41,225 bases of DNA, from NCBI GenBank assembly GCA_016839635.1, contig JAEOTV010000064.1, positions 1 through 41,225 on the forward strand, written 5' to 3'. Shown here one piece after another: positions 25,802-35,185 of this stretch; the first letter of the stretch is position 1; each line of letters begins with the position of its first letter. The notes beneath the pieces were generated by a model, which was not told the DNA's origin, did no database searches, and was given only the letters and a program-made list of their open reading frames with translations. This DNA is from Promethearchaeota archaeon. GTDB taxonomy: Archaea; Asgardarchaeota; Lokiarchaeia; Sigynarchaeales; SOKP01. The position numbers and the translations under genes are program-made.

Positions 25802-28786
25802 ATGGATTTAAGGAATTTCATATATAAACTGAAGAAACGTTTTAATCTCCAAATTATCAAACATTCTTTGCTTGATCTTAAACGAGATAAAGCAAAAGCG
25901 ATCTTTGGAATATGTGGTATCGCAATTTCATTATTTTTATTAACAACTATAGGTATGCTAAATGATACTGTGAATTATAATTATCTTTTATATGTTACAT
26001 CATCAACAGGAAAATCAGATATTATGGTCACACGATCTATACAAACAGATTTAACGTATGATCCTTTCTTTGATGAAGATATTATAGATAATGAATTGCA
26101 GGATATTGAGGGAGTCCAAAAATTATTTCCACGTATTATGATGTTAGTAGAGACAACTTCAGAAAATATCAACATTAGTGGCTCTCTACAATTATATGGT
26201 CTTGACTTTATTGAAGAGGCTGCTAATGGAAATATGGGAGACTTGATAGTTGTTGATGATAGAGGAGAAGAAACTAATGAAATCTATAATGATGAACCTA
26301 ATAATGGTGAATGCGTTATACTATGGAATGTTGCTCAGATCCTTAATGTAAGTAAAGGAGAAAGTATATCTTTGAAATACCAAACTTATGAATTAAACTT
26401 AACTGTAGCGGAAATATGTATTCAAAATCTAAAATTTATGCAATTTGAAAATTCTTTGATTCTTGTTAATATACAGCAAGCCCAAAATTTTTTACGACGA
26501 GAAGGTTTAATAAACTTCATTGTGGGTACTATTAACAATCCTCGAATTGTCTACGATGCTAGCAATTTAGACTTAACAACTAGAAGACTCCGGAGAATTG
26601 GTTCTAATATACAGGAAAGATTAGATCTCAATGAATTTACTGTAAATCTACCAAAATTAGAGGAACTAGAAGGAGGCGAATTCCTATTAATGACTGTAAC
26701 AATAATGTTTTGGTTTATTACAATTCTTTCCACTCTCATAACAGGTATCTTAATTAATAGTATTTTATCTACTTCAGTTGAAGAAAGAATTAGAGAATTT
26801 GGAGTGGTTCGCGTGGTTGGAAGTAAAAAAGCATATGCCATTAAAATGGTTTTATTTGAAGGATTAATTTTAGGGTTAATGGGTTCGGTTATTGGGATGA
26901 TATTAGGATTCACAATGATGAAACCAATTGCTCAAACTTTATTTCCTCTATATGAATTTCAATTTGAGTTTGCTGAGGTTGAATGGGTTATTCAACCTGA
27001 TACGCTTCTAATGACATTTTCAATAGGAACTTTTGTATCCTTAGCAGTATCTTTATTACCCGCTTTAAAAACAGCGAAGTTGGATATTATTAAATCAATC
27101 ACTCCCTTTCAGACCAAAGAAGAAGGATGGGAAATAAAAAAGGAAGGGAGTATGAATGTTAAAAGTTTTCTCACGGGTATCGCGATAGCTACCATTGGAA
27201 TGATAGTTTTTGTCCTTATGCCAAATATTTTTGTTACAGGTGATTTTATGTTAATATCAGCCTTATTTATTGGCTTGTTAGCAGCAATTGTAATTGGATT
27301 GGTTTTTGCATCAATTGGAATAATCCCCTTAATACAAAAAATCTTTTTAATTATAATTTCACCAACCATTAGAAAATATAGTAACATTATAAATATTTCA
27401 CTAAAACGTTATAGAAGACGTAATACAAGCACAGTGATTATGTTTGCAATCAGTTTTTCTTTTATTTTCTTTATTACAAGTGTAACCGAAATGCAATCTG
27501 GCAATATGGATCTAAATTTAAGATTTCAATATGGATCAGATTTAGTTTTAATGAATCAAAATTTCTACACACCAGAAAGTGCTTTAACTCTTGAAATGGT
27601 TGAAGAATTAGAAAACTTGCCAGGAGTAGATAAGCTTGCTATATCTCTTCATAATACATTTGATCTTCAAGCAACTCTAGCAACATTATTTGAAGTAAGT
27701 GAAGGTCAAGTAGGCTTTGGTGGTGATTCCACAGAGCAAATGTTGACAATGTTTCAATATTTTGGAGAGGAGGATGATTCAAAATTAAAAACAACTGCTG
27801 GAGATATGATGGATTTTGATGTTGTGGAAGCAGGATTTATTGGTATAAATGAAGATTTTGTTGATTTAGTTGATAAAGATTTATTAATCTGGAATAGTGG
27901 TGGAAGTAACTCAGAATATTCCTTTAATGAATTATTCACTCATAACAATACTTGTATTATAGCTAAATCTATAGCGGATTATATAGGGGTTAAAGAAGTT
28001 GGAGAATTTGTTCGAATTACTTTTTACAGGCCAGAAGATTATGACTATGGACCATTGGCCCCTGGAAATGTTACACTTTTTCGAGTTGTTGGAATTTCAG
28101 GTGGAATTCCTGGATTCTTTAACTTTCGAAGTAATGAAATGTCTGCAAATGGCGGAGGTGTAATGGTTTCCTTAGAAAATTATATGCGTTTAATGAAAGT
28201 TGAAAATCCAGGTGAACCTAACATGATTATAGATAAAATCTTCTTAAATTTAGTTGATCAGACGGAAGAAAACATCAAGGAAACTAAAGACGAAATTAAC
28301 AATGAATACCAAGATAGAGATATCATTATTGACGATGCAATATCTAAAATCAATTTCTTTAAATCAATGACTGAACGACAATCCTTTCTTATGGAATTAA
28401 TTTTAACATTTACCGTGATAATTAGCATATTCGGTCTTGTAAGTAGTATGTACGCTGTTATATTAGAGAGAAAATTTGAAATTGGAATACTCCGATCTAT
28501 GGGAATGAAAACAAGAAATGTCCGTAATATGTTTCTAATTGAAAGTATGATTACTTTAATTTCTGCGGGAGTTATGGGGACAATTATTGGTACTTATACC
28601 GGGTATCTACTTCAATCTAACATGAGTTTAATGACAGAAATGCCAACTGTTTTCTCAATTCCAATGGATACATTATTAAGGGTGTTTATATTATCAATTT
28701 CTTTCGCATTTCTTGGAACGTATATAATTTTAGTAAAATATTTTTACAAGAAAAGTATTATGGATATCTTCCGGCAGACATTTTGA
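25802..28786 (+). CDS. Giant FtsX/MacB-type permease, copy 2
   Basis: This 994-residue permease has the same double-FtsX layout as copy 1. A first helix near 36-56 is followed by an extracellular domain, an FtsX helix set with loop EERIREFGVVRVVGSKK, two linking helices, a second extracellular domain (from about 570), and a closing FtsX set with loop ERKFEIGILRSMGMKTR. The coupling loops closely match those of the first permease, while the extracellular domains differ. The two may therefore form a heterodimer driven by two copies of the single ATPase encoded in this unit. The gene lies 22 bases after the protease stop and closes the operon, converging on the XTP pyrophosphatase gene. No strong ribosome binding site is visible, which suggests coupling to upstream translation or a leader-independent start. 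Confidence 0.9.
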   Translation: MDLRNFIYKLKKRFNLQIIKHSLLDLKRDKAKAIFGICGIAISLFLLTTIGMLNDTVNYNYLLYVTSSTGKSDIMVTRSIQTDLTYDPFFDEDIIDNELQDIEGVQKLFPRIMMLVETTSENINISGSLQLYGLDFIEEAANGNMGDLIVVDDRGEETNEIYNDEPNNGECVILWNVAQILNVSKGESISLKYQTYELNLTVAEICIQNLKFMQFENSLILVNIQQAQNFLRREGLINFIVGTINNPRIVYDASNLDLTTRRLRRIGSNIQERLDLNEFTVNLPKLEELEGGEFLLMTVTIMFWFITILSTLITGILINSILSTSVEERIREFGVVRVVGSKKAYAIKMVLFEGLILGLMGSVIGMILGFTMMKPIAQTLFPLYEFQFEFAEVEWVIQPDTLLMTFSIGTFVSLAVSLLPALKTAKLDIIKSITPFQTKEEGWEIKKEGSMNVKSFLTGIAIATIGMIVFVLMPNIFVTGDFMLISALFIGLLAAIVIGLVFASIGIIPLIQKIFLIIISPTIRKYSNIINISLKRYRRRNTSTVIMFAISFSFIFFITSVTEMQSGNMDLNLRFQYGSDLVLMNQNFYTPESALTLEMVEELENLPGVDKLAISLHNTFDLQATLATLFEVSEGQVGFGGDSTEQMLTMFQYFGEEDDSKLKTTAGDMMDFDVVEAGFIGINEDFVDLVDKDLLIWNSGGSNSEYSFNELFTHNNTCIIAKSIADYIGVKEVGEFVRITFYRPEDYDYGPLAPGNVTLFRVVGISGGIPGFFNFRSNEMSANGGGVMVSLENYMRLMKVENPGEPNMIIDKIFLNLVDQTEENIKETKDEINNEYQDRDIIIDDAISKINFFKSMTERQSFLMELILTFTVIISIFGLVSSMYAVILERKFEIGILRSMGMKTRNVRNMFLIESMITLISAGVMGTIIGTYTGYLLQSNMSLMTEMPTVFSIPMDTLLRVFILSISFAFLGTYIILVKYFYKKSIMDIFRQTF

Positions 28787-28805
28787 AATTTTTGTTGTAG
28801 AAATA

Positions 28806-29393
28806 TTATTTAATATTTTTCAAAAATTTGATAAACTTATTCCACGCCTGCCCTCTATGGGAGACTTTATTCTTTTCTTCTGTTGTTAATTCAGCAAAAG
28901 TCTTGTCTGGTATAGTATTAGGGAGAAATATTGGGTCAAATCCGAAACCCCCTGAACCTATTGCAGTTTTTGATACTTTTCCATAAACTTTTCCTTCGAA
29001 GAATAAATTTTCATCAAGGGGTTTAAAGTAAAGTGCGATAATTGAAGTAAAATGGGCTTGAGAATTCTCAAAATCATCTATTAGTCGTAATATTCCTTTA
29101 TTTCCAAGATTTTTCATAACATATGAGGAATATACTCCAGGAAATCCATTAAGAGGTATATCCACGAAAAATCCAGCATCTTCTATAAAATAAGAACCAT
29201 TTACTTGCCCTTTTATACTTTCTAGTTTATAAAGTGCTACTTCTTTAAGAGATTCTGATTGGACTTCGATTGTCTTGATATTTTTCTGTTTTAAAATATA
29301 ATTAAGGGGTTCTTTTTTGAAGAAAGTGGAAATTTCATTGTATTTAAATGCGTTTCCAGTAACAAAATAAATGGTTTTTTGATCTATGTTCAT
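28806..29393 (-). CDS. rdgB: XTP/dITP pyrophosphatase (Ham1/RdgB family)
   Basis: This 195-residue enzyme matches the Ham1/RdgB family in length and motifs. The N-terminal nucleotide loop is FVTGNAFKYNE. The substrate/metal segment is IEDAGFFVDIPLNGFPGVYS. The C-terminal block is GGFGFDPIFLP followed by KTFAELTTEEKN and SHRGQAWNKF. It hydrolyses non-canonical purine nucleoside triphosphates such as XTP and ITP to monophosphates and pyrophosphate, keeping them out of DNA and RNA. It is cytoplasmic. It lies divergent from the uS15 gene; in many archaea Ham1 genes sit near the uS15/eS1 pair, so this neighbourhood is conserved in part. It starts at ATG. Confidence 0.95.
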   Translation of the reverse strand: MNIDQKTIYFVTGNAFKYNEISTFFKKEPLNYILKQKNIKTIEVQSESLKEVALYKLESIKGQVNGSYFIEDAGFFVDIPLNGFPGVYSSYVMKNLGNKGILRLIDDFENSQAHFTSIIALYFKPLDENLFFEGKVYGKVSKTAIGSGGFGFDPIFLPNTIPDKTFAELTTEEKNKVSHRGQAWNKFIKFLKNIK

Positions 29394-29551
29394 AATTATT
29401 ATAAGAGCTTAAGATTTATTTAGATATTCGAGCTCACCGAAGATTGAATCGATTAAAATAATGATCATTCCAAAAGTTTATTTTGTATATTTCTTTATTT
29501 ATTTTATATTAAATCTTATAAGAACTGCAACCTAATAGGAAGAATGTAAAA

Positions 29552-30010
29552 ATGGCCCGGATGCACTCAAGAAAACGTGGAAATTCGGGGAGTAGGCGCC
29601 CAGCTAGATTAGAAAAACCTACATGGGTGGAACTCTCACCTGAAGAAGTTGAAAGTGAGGTTGTAAAATTAGCGAGAAAAGGACAATCAAAGTCAATGAT
29701 AGGTACTATAATGAGAGATTCACGAGGAGTACCATTAGTTAAATTAGTCACGGGCAAAAATGTAACTCAAATTCTTGAAGAAAATGAAATTGAATCACCA
29801 TTACCTGAAGATCTTGCAAATTTAGTAAGAAAAGCTCTAAGTGTCAGAAAACATCTTGAAACAAATCACAAAGACTTAGAAAGTAGGAAAGGGTTGAATC
29901 GGACAGAGAGTAAAATCTATCGATTGATAAAATACTATAAAAAGAAGAAAATTTTACCACAGGATTTCAAGTACGACCCTGAAAAGATAAGAACATTAGT
30001 AGCGAGATAA
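29552..30010 (+). CDS. rps15: Ribosomal protein uS15
   Basis: This 152-residue protein is the archaeal/eukaryotic form of uS15 (eukaryotic S13). It opens with the basic MARMHSRKRGNSGS segment, has the long archaeal N-terminal region with LSPEEVESEVVKLARKG and MRDSRGVPLVK, and ends in the four-helix S15 core with LNRTESKIYRLIKYYKKK. It binds the central domain of 16S rRNA. The start ATG is preceded by AGGAAG. A TATA-like TTATATTAAAT lies near 29500. The eS1 gene follows after 14 bases, and the two are co-transcribed. Confidence 0.97.
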   Translation: MARMHSRKRGNSGSRRPARLEKPTWVELSPEEVESEVVKLARKGQSKSMIGTIMRDSRGVPLVKLVTGKNVTQILEENEIESPLPEDLANLVRKALSVRKHLETNHKDLESRKGLNRTESKIYRLIKYYKKKKILPQDFKYDPEKIRTLVAR

Positions 30011-30012
30011 GT

Positions 30013-30017
30013 GGAGG
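30013..30017 (+). promoter_or_regulatory. Shine-Dalgarno site for eS1 with TTG start
   Basis: GGAGG stands seven bases ahead of the TTG at 30025, in the 14-base gap after uS15. It supports TTG as the start, since no ATG occurs near the protein's conserved N-terminus. Confidence 0.65.
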
Positions 30018-30024
30018 ATTTAAA

Positions 30025-30819
30025 TTGAGTTCAAAAGTAAGGAAAAAAAAACCTAAGACCAAAAAAGTATCATTCAAAGATAAAAATTGGTACTCCGTTG
30101 AGGCCTCAAAAAGCTTCAATTTTAAACCTATTGGTGAAGTTATTGGTTTGGAAGACACCTTAAATGGAAGAACGCTAGAGGCATTGCTTTTTGATTTTAC
30201 ACATAAATACCATGATATTAGTTTGAAATTAAATTTCAGAATCGTAGAAGTCAATAATGAAGCAAAAAAGTGTAAAAGTATTTTTGTTGGGCATCAATAT
30301 ACAAATGATTTTATAAGGTCTTTAATTGGTAGAGGAAGTACAAAGATACAATCAATTATCAACTTAACCACGAAAGATGGTTATATTTTTCGTGTAACAA
30401 TGATTTGTACTACTATTAAAACAGCAAGAAGTAGTCAACAAATTTTAATACGGAAAATAATAAGAGAGATATTACGTGAGTTTTCGAAAGGTCTGAATCA
30501 TGAAAAATTTATAGCAGGGATGATATACGGAGAATTTCAAAATCAAATTCAACGTGTAGCAAAAACTATTTATCCGTTATCTAATGCTGTAATTGTTAAG
30601 AGTAAGCTTGTATCTATACCTGAAGGGGGGGAAGATAAAGAAATTCCAGATGACCAATTTGAGATTGTAGAAGTTGATATAAAAAGATCGAGAAAATCAG
30701 AAATAAAAAGATCTGAAAGAATAAATGTAAAAAAACTTTCACAATCCAGACCTAGAACTCGAACACCTACTAAGGAAGTACCCACTCCCCCAGAAGAAGA
30801 AAAAAAAGAAGAAGAATAA
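30025..30819 (+). CDS. rps3ae: Ribosomal protein eS1
   Basis: This 264-residue protein is eS1 (Rps3Ae), found in archaea and eukaryotes. Typical segments are KKVSFKDKNWYSVEASKSF at the start, IGEVIGLEDTLNGRTLE, GHQYTNDFIRSLIGRGSTKI, and YPLSNAVIVKSKLV. It sits on the small-subunit platform. The last 45 residues are a low-complexity tail, first basic (RPRTRTPTK), then acidic and Lys-rich, likely unfolded. The start is TTG with a good GGAGG site. It is the second gene of the uS15-eS1 unit. The RecJ-like gene that separates the two in some archaea is missing here. Confidence 0.96.
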   Translation: MSSKVRKKKPKTKKVSFKDKNWYSVEASKSFNFKPIGEVIGLEDTLNGRTLEALLFDFTHKYHDISLKLNFRIVEVNNEAKKCKSIFVGHQYTNDFIRSLIGRGSTKIQSIINLTTKDGYIFRVTMICTTIKTARSSQQILIRKIIREILREFSKGLNHEKFIAGMIYGEFQNQIQRVAKTIYPLSNAVIVKSKLVSIPEGGEDKEIPDDQFEIVEVDIKRSRKSEIKRSERINVKKLSQSRPRTRTPTKEVPTPPEEEKKEEE

Positions 30820-30976
30820 CTTAGATTAAAAAGCCTAATAAGATTTAAGTCTTAGTAGTTCAGTATATTTTTATAATAAAATCTCTAATTTTTGAAGATC
30901 ATCAAATTAATTTCTAATACAGATAGTTATTTTTAATAATCTGTATAACTTTTTTTAACCTAATGAACTTTTACAA

Positions 30977-32713
30977 ATGGTAGTTATGTCTTCCCAAGAA
31001 GGAAATCGGAATAATTCATATACTTTTGATGATTTTTTATTTGTTAGAAATCATTTTAATTATTATAAAGATGACAATTTTTTACAATCTCTTGTTAAAA
31101 ATTATGTCCCCGGCGAAGAGTTTGAAAAAATCGATAGAGATCTTCGAGCTCTCTCCGATTATGTTTCATTTAGATTTAGAGATCTTGCGGATAAAGCAAA
31201 TGAACTTGAAAATAGGGTAAAGGTCACAAAAGTCAAACATTTTGATGCTTATAATCACCGAATCGATCGAATCGAAAGGTGTTTAGAAACTGAAATTCTC
31301 GAAAAAGAAATTTTCAGTCTTGGGCTTTTTGATCCTGCTCGAAATTCTGCTTGGAGTAGATTTGTCAAAATGTTTTTGCTTTATGAAAACGGAGAATCAG
31401 GAGTAATGTGCCCAATTGCATGTTCTCATGGAGCTGTTGAACTTATGCAAAAATATGAAGAAACGTTGGACTCTGAAGCAAAAAAAATCCTAAAATCCAT
31501 ACGAGATGGTGAAAATGGAGAATACAGTCTTGGAGCTCAGTTTGTAAGTGAGATTCAAGGAGGAAGTGATGTTCCAGCAAATTTAGTTGAAGCTGTATAT
31601 GAAAAAGAAGAGGGTAAGGATGGAATATCAAATGTATGGAGACTTTACGGTCAAAAGTTTTTCTGTTCAGCTACTCAATCAGACCATGCTGTTGTGACAG
31701 CTAAACCGAAAAATGCTCCGTCATCTACTAGAATTGCTGCTTTTGCAGTACCATCGTGGTTACCCGGTAATAAAGAAAAGGAAATTAGAAATTCATACAC
31801 TATTGACAGATTAAAGCAAAAACTTGGAACTGCAGAATTGCCAACAGCAGAGATTACCTATAATGGAGCTGTAGCATACCCCATCGGCCCGCTTGAAAAA
31901 GGATTAGCAGATATCGTAGGAATTGTTCTTTCATTATCTAGACTTCATGTTGCTTTTGGAATGGCTGCAGGTGCTTTGCGAGTTGTAAGAGAAGCTATAT
32001 TATATTCACAATATAGAGATGCCTTTGGAATACCCATATCATCTTTTCCAATGATGATAAATCAAATAAACGAATTAGAGCAATTTGCTAAAAGAACAGC
32101 AGCCGGGACATTCAAAATTTATTCTGAATATATCCAATTTAATGAAGAACTTATCAGTGGAATAAGGGAATTAGAGAAAATTAAAGATATCGAAGAACGT
32201 AAGCGCCGATTTAGATTACGGGAATTAATCATGCTACAAAAGATTGTAGTAGCCGATGAAGCTCCAGCAATGATACGAAAAGCAATTTCTTTTTATGGAG
32301 GGCATGGTATCATGGAAGATTTTTTATCATCTCCACGTTTTCACAGAGATTCTATGATTATGGAACTGTGGGAGGGGCCTAGAAATGTCCTCCTCACTCA
32401 AATTCATCGAGACTTTTCAAGAGTAAAAGACTGGTATCCTGCTGAGGATTTTTGTAGAGATTTACTTAAGGGAGCAAATTCAGACCTTATTGAAGAATAT
32501 TCATTAGAATTTAATAGGATAATGTCCCATGATAGTCTGCTAAGAAATGATGAAAAAACATTAGCGATCTGCAGAGATTGGGAAGAATTCTCGGCTAAAC
32601 TTCTCATTGCATATCAAGAACAAGCATTGAGGGAAATTAATTACGCTTCTAAACCATTAAAATTTTCAAAATTGCTACGTGATTTCAAAAAAAGAGAATT
32701 ACCAAAACCCTAA
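30977..32713 (+). CDS. Acyl-CoA dehydrogenase family protein, AidB-like
   Basis: This 578-residue flavoprotein is longer than ordinary acyl-CoA dehydrogenases (about 380) and closer to the AidB-like group (540-600). Family segments are QFVSEIQGGSDVPANL (FAD/substrate motif), WRLYGQKFFCSATQSDHAVV, a middle region with TAEITYNGAVAYPIG, LSRLHVAFGMAAGALRVVREA, and the C-terminal YGGHGIMEDF and RDSMIMELWEGPRNVL. Glu466 in LWEGPRN is at the position that commonly holds the catalytic base. The first 100 residues are an extra helical part and the C-terminal 80 are helical too. It probably oxidises an acyl-CoA or related thioester, or has a protective role as proposed for AidB. No electron-transfer flavoprotein gene is nearby. 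The first of two ATGs (30977 and 30986) is chosen. Confidence 0.87.
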   Translation: MVVMSSQEGNRNNSYTFDDFLFVRNHFNYYKDDNFLQSLVKNYVPGEEFEKIDRDLRALSDYVSFRFRDLADKANELENRVKVTKVKHFDAYNHRIDRIERCLETEILEKEIFSLGLFDPARNSAWSRFVKMFLLYENGESGVMCPIACSHGAVELMQKYEETLDSEAKKILKSIRDGENGEYSLGAQFVSEIQGGSDVPANLVEAVYEKEEGKDGISNVWRLYGQKFFCSATQSDHAVVTAKPKNAPSSTRIAAFAVPSWLPGNKEKEIRNSYTIDRLKQKLGTAELPTAEITYNGAVAYPIGPLEKGLADIVGIVLSLSRLHVAFGMAAGALRVVREAILYSQYRDAFGIPISSFPMMINQINELEQFAKRTAAGTFKIYSEYIQFNEELISGIRELEKIKDIEERKRRFRLRELIMLQKIVVADEAPAMIRKAISFYGGHGIMEDFLSSPRFHRDSMIMELWEGPRNVLLTQIHRDFSRVKDWYPAEDFCRDLLKGANSDLIEEYSLEFNRIMSHDSLLRNDEKTLAICRDWEEFSAKLLIAYQEQALREINYASKPLKFSKLLRDFKKRELPKP

Positions 32714-32759
32714 GAACAAATAGTAGTTCAATGACAATTAGAGTATTATAAAGATTAAG

Positions 32760-34052
32760 CTAAAATGGATTAGTTTTTCGTTTTATATTTCCATTAAAAT
32801 CTTGATAATATAGAGTATTGGGAGGTACATCTTCTACAACTATTGTATGTGCCCCTATTACTGAATTTTCACCGATTTTTTTCCCACACATTATACTGGC
32901 ATTGATTCCTGTCTGAGAATTAGGCCCAACTATTGCACCCAGCTTTCTTCGACCAGAATTCATATATTTTTCTTTTATTTTCATTTTTATACTCATATTA
33001 TCAAATCGCAAATTAGATATTTTCGTACCAGCTCCAAGGTTGATATTCTCACATAAAATAGAATCTCCGATATAGTTAAAATGTGGAACGGAAGTATTAG
33101 AAAAAATCAATGAGTTTTTTAATTCACTCATCCCAATATGACACTCATTTTCAATTGAAGTGTAAGGACGTATAAAGGCATTTGGGCCTATTTGATTATT
33201 TTCTCCTATATAACATGGCCCTTGGATATAAGAACCCGATTTAACGGTAGTTCCTTTTCCTATATGAACAATGCCCTGAATTTTAACGTTTTCTTCAATT
33301 TCTCCAAAGATTTGATTTTTAGTTCCGTCTAGAAGAAACTTGTTTGCATCAAACAGTTGCCATGGTAATCCAATATCATTCCAGAAATAATTATTAATAG
33401 TACAACCGATAATTTTTCCACCAAACTCGTTTATTAGTATTTGCATGGAATCGGTAAATTCAAATTCGTTCCTAATAGATTTTTGGGTTTTATCAACAGC
33501 TTTAAAAATCGACTGTTTAAATAAATATATTCCTGCATTTGCTAAATTTCCCGCATTTTGTTTTGGAAGAGGTTTTTCTATTATTTGTTCTACATAATTT
33601 TTAGAATTTAACTTGATAATTCCATAATCTTGTGGATTATCTACTTTCCGTAATGTGATTAATCCGTCATATTCATTTTCCTTATATTTTTGTAATATGA
33701 CTTGAAAGATTTTAGGATCAACAAACAAATCACCATACATCATTAGAAAATCTTCATCTTTAATAAAATCTTTCGCGTAACCTGTTGCGTGAGCAGTTCC
33801 TAAATACTCTTCTTGAGTGATATATTCTATTTTTACTTTTAATTTATGTGAGGTTTTCTCAAAGTATTTTTTTATAATTTCCTGCTTATAGCCAACAATA
33901 AGTAAAAAATGATCAATTCCTACATTTTTTAATCCCAAAATAGTATGTTCTAGTAGAGGTTTTCCTAATAATGGAATCATTGGTTTTGGTCTTGATGAAG
34001 TTATTGGTCTTAATCTCTTTCCTTCTCCTGCGGCTAGTATTACTGCTTTCAT
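32760..34052 (-). CDS. glmU: Bifunctional sugar-1-phosphate nucleotidyltransferase/acetyltransferase (GlmU-like)
   Basis: This 430-residue protein has two domains. The nucleotidyltransferase (1-235) has the LAAGEGKRLRPIT loop, RPKPMIPLLGKP, and MYGDLFVD with the metal-binding Asp. The left-handed beta-helix (from about 245) carries repeated hexapeptides (IGKGTTVKSGSYIQGPCYIGENNQIGPN) and ends near GENSVIGAHTIVVEDVPPN. This matches archaeal enzymes such as Sulfolobus ST0452 that make UDP-GlcNAc or dTDP-glucose and acetylate GlcN-1-phosphate. Its product would feed N-glycans, which fits the many glycosylation sequons in the surface proteins of this window. It is the second gene of a minus-strand pair, 25 bases after the longin-like protein gene. 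Confidence 0.9.
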   Translation of the reverse strand: MKAVILAAGEGKRLRPITSSRPKPMIPLLGKPLLEHTILGLKNVGIDHFLLIVGYKQEIIKKYFEKTSHKLKVKIEYITQEEYLGTAHATGYAKDFIKDEDFLMMYGDLFVDPKIFQVILQKYKENEYDGLITLRKVDNPQDYGIIKLNSKNYVEQIIEKPLPKQNAGNLANAGIYLFKQSIFKAVDKTQKSIRNEFEFTDSMQILINEFGGKIIGCTINNYFWNDIGLPWQLFDANKFLLDGTKNQIFGEIEENVKIQGIVHIGKGTTVKSGSYIQGPCYIGENNQIGPNAFIRPYTSIENECHIGMSELKNSLIFSNTSVPHFNYIGDSILCENINLGAGTKISNLRFDNMSIKMKIKEKYMNSGRRKLGAIVGPNSQTGINASIMCGKKIGENSVIGAHTIVVEDVPPNTLYYQDFNGNIKRKTNPF

Positions 34053-34077
34053 AAAAACAATCTATAAGTATATATAT

Positions 34078-34986
34078 TTAATTTATTTGGTCAAAATCCT
34101 TTACGACTTCATCAAGATAATATTTTAAATGTTTAAAAGGTCTTAAATCTCCAGTAAATTCTTCACCAAAAGCAGAATCTAATGATAATTTAGACTTTAA
34201 TTGTTTAAAAATTGCTTTTACTTTATAAAAATTGCCAGTAGCGATAAAATCTACGGAATAACCATTAATACTCCCAAACAATATAATTTTTTTATTATTA
34301 TTTTCTTGATCATTCTCCATATCTTCAATATGAATTTCTTTAATATTTGTTTTGGCACGGATTTGAGTGTTCATTGAAATTGTTGCCAATTTAGCAGATA
34401 AATCTGAACTATATAATTCAATATTTTCGAAGGTTTTATCTCTATTTAAATTTGTTAAAAGATTAATATCAAAAAGTTGAGAAACAATTGGTAATCCCTG
34501 AGCAGATATCCCGGCATATAATATTGCATTTTGTCCATTATTAAAGGATTTTGCATAAATTTTTTCTTCTTCTAAAGGATCTAAGTATTTGTCTCTTAAA
34601 TAGCTGGTTATCAGATGAATTACATCATCAAAAGTAGGTTCTTCGGAAGAAGATTTCAATCTATCTAAATCATTATATTGAACTTGAACCTGTTTAGAAA
34701 AGTCTTTCAACATTTTAAAAGATTCTGTTGATCCAACAGCAAATTTGCCAATACTGCAGAAGAATAAGTTCTGACCGGCTTTCGTAACCATATGATCAAC
34801 AATTATCCTTTCTCTCCCAGATTTTTTATGCTTTAGACAAATTTTCCTTAAACGCCAAGTATTTCTGGGATTTATACTACTCAGTAATTTTTCGGTAAAT
34901 AAAATTATCTCAAATGCATTGTATTTTTTTTCATCTGAACAATAAAGTATATCATTTTCTAAGATAATACTGAAAGAAGAGATCAT
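34078..34986 (-). CDS. Longin/roadblock-like two-domain protein
   Basis: I cannot assign this 302-residue protein to a named family with certainty. The first 100 residues have the strand-helix pattern of a longin or profilin-like domain: FSIILENDILYCSD, a helix, a strand with RERIIVDHM, then AGQNLFFCSIGKFAVGSTESFKML. A charged helical linker (about 105-145) leads to a second globular part (150-295) with AILYAGISAQGLPIVSQLF, which resembles the opening of roadblock/longin folds, and KKIILFGSINGYSVDF. Proteins with these small folds are numerous in Asgard archaea and are thought to act with small GTPases and membranes. There is no signal peptide or membrane segment. It is the first gene in the pair with the GlmU-like gene. 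The fold is inferred from pattern only. Confidence 0.55.
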   Translation of the reverse strand: MISSFSIILENDILYCSDEKKYNAFEIILFTEKLLSSINPRNTWRLRKICLKHKKSGRERIIVDHMVTKAGQNLFFCSIGKFAVGSTESFKMLKDFSKQVQVQYNDLDRLKSSSEEPTFDDVIHLITSYLRDKYLDPLEEEKIYAKSFNNGQNAILYAGISAQGLPIVSQLFDINLLTNLNRDKTFENIELYSSDLSAKLATISMNTQIRAKTNIKEIHIEDMENDQENNNKKIILFGSINGYSVDFIATGNFYKVKAIFKQLKSKLSLDSAFGEEFTGDLRPFKHLKYYLDEVVKDFDQIN

Positions 34987-35185
34987 AAGGGGAAATTTAA
35001 ATTAGGTAAAAGATCAATTAATTATCTCTTATAATACTAAAAATTATTTGGTATAATAAGTTTTTTTGATTTAGTTTTATAATATATGTAAGAACTCTTG
35101 AAGATTATCAAGATTAAAACTATAAGTATAAATTTTATTAGAATTAAATACATTACAAACTTAAACATCATTATTTAAAATATAA

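Noticed and set aside
26551..26913. A 120-codon minus-strand frame
   Set aside because: Antisense of the FtsX region of permease copy 2; it arises from the same helix codons as the shadow in copy 1.
14010..28786. Possibility that the two permeases are fragments or repeats created by assembly error
   Set aside because: Their nucleotide sequences differ throughout, the ectodomains are distinct, and both frames are intact, so they are genuine paralogues.
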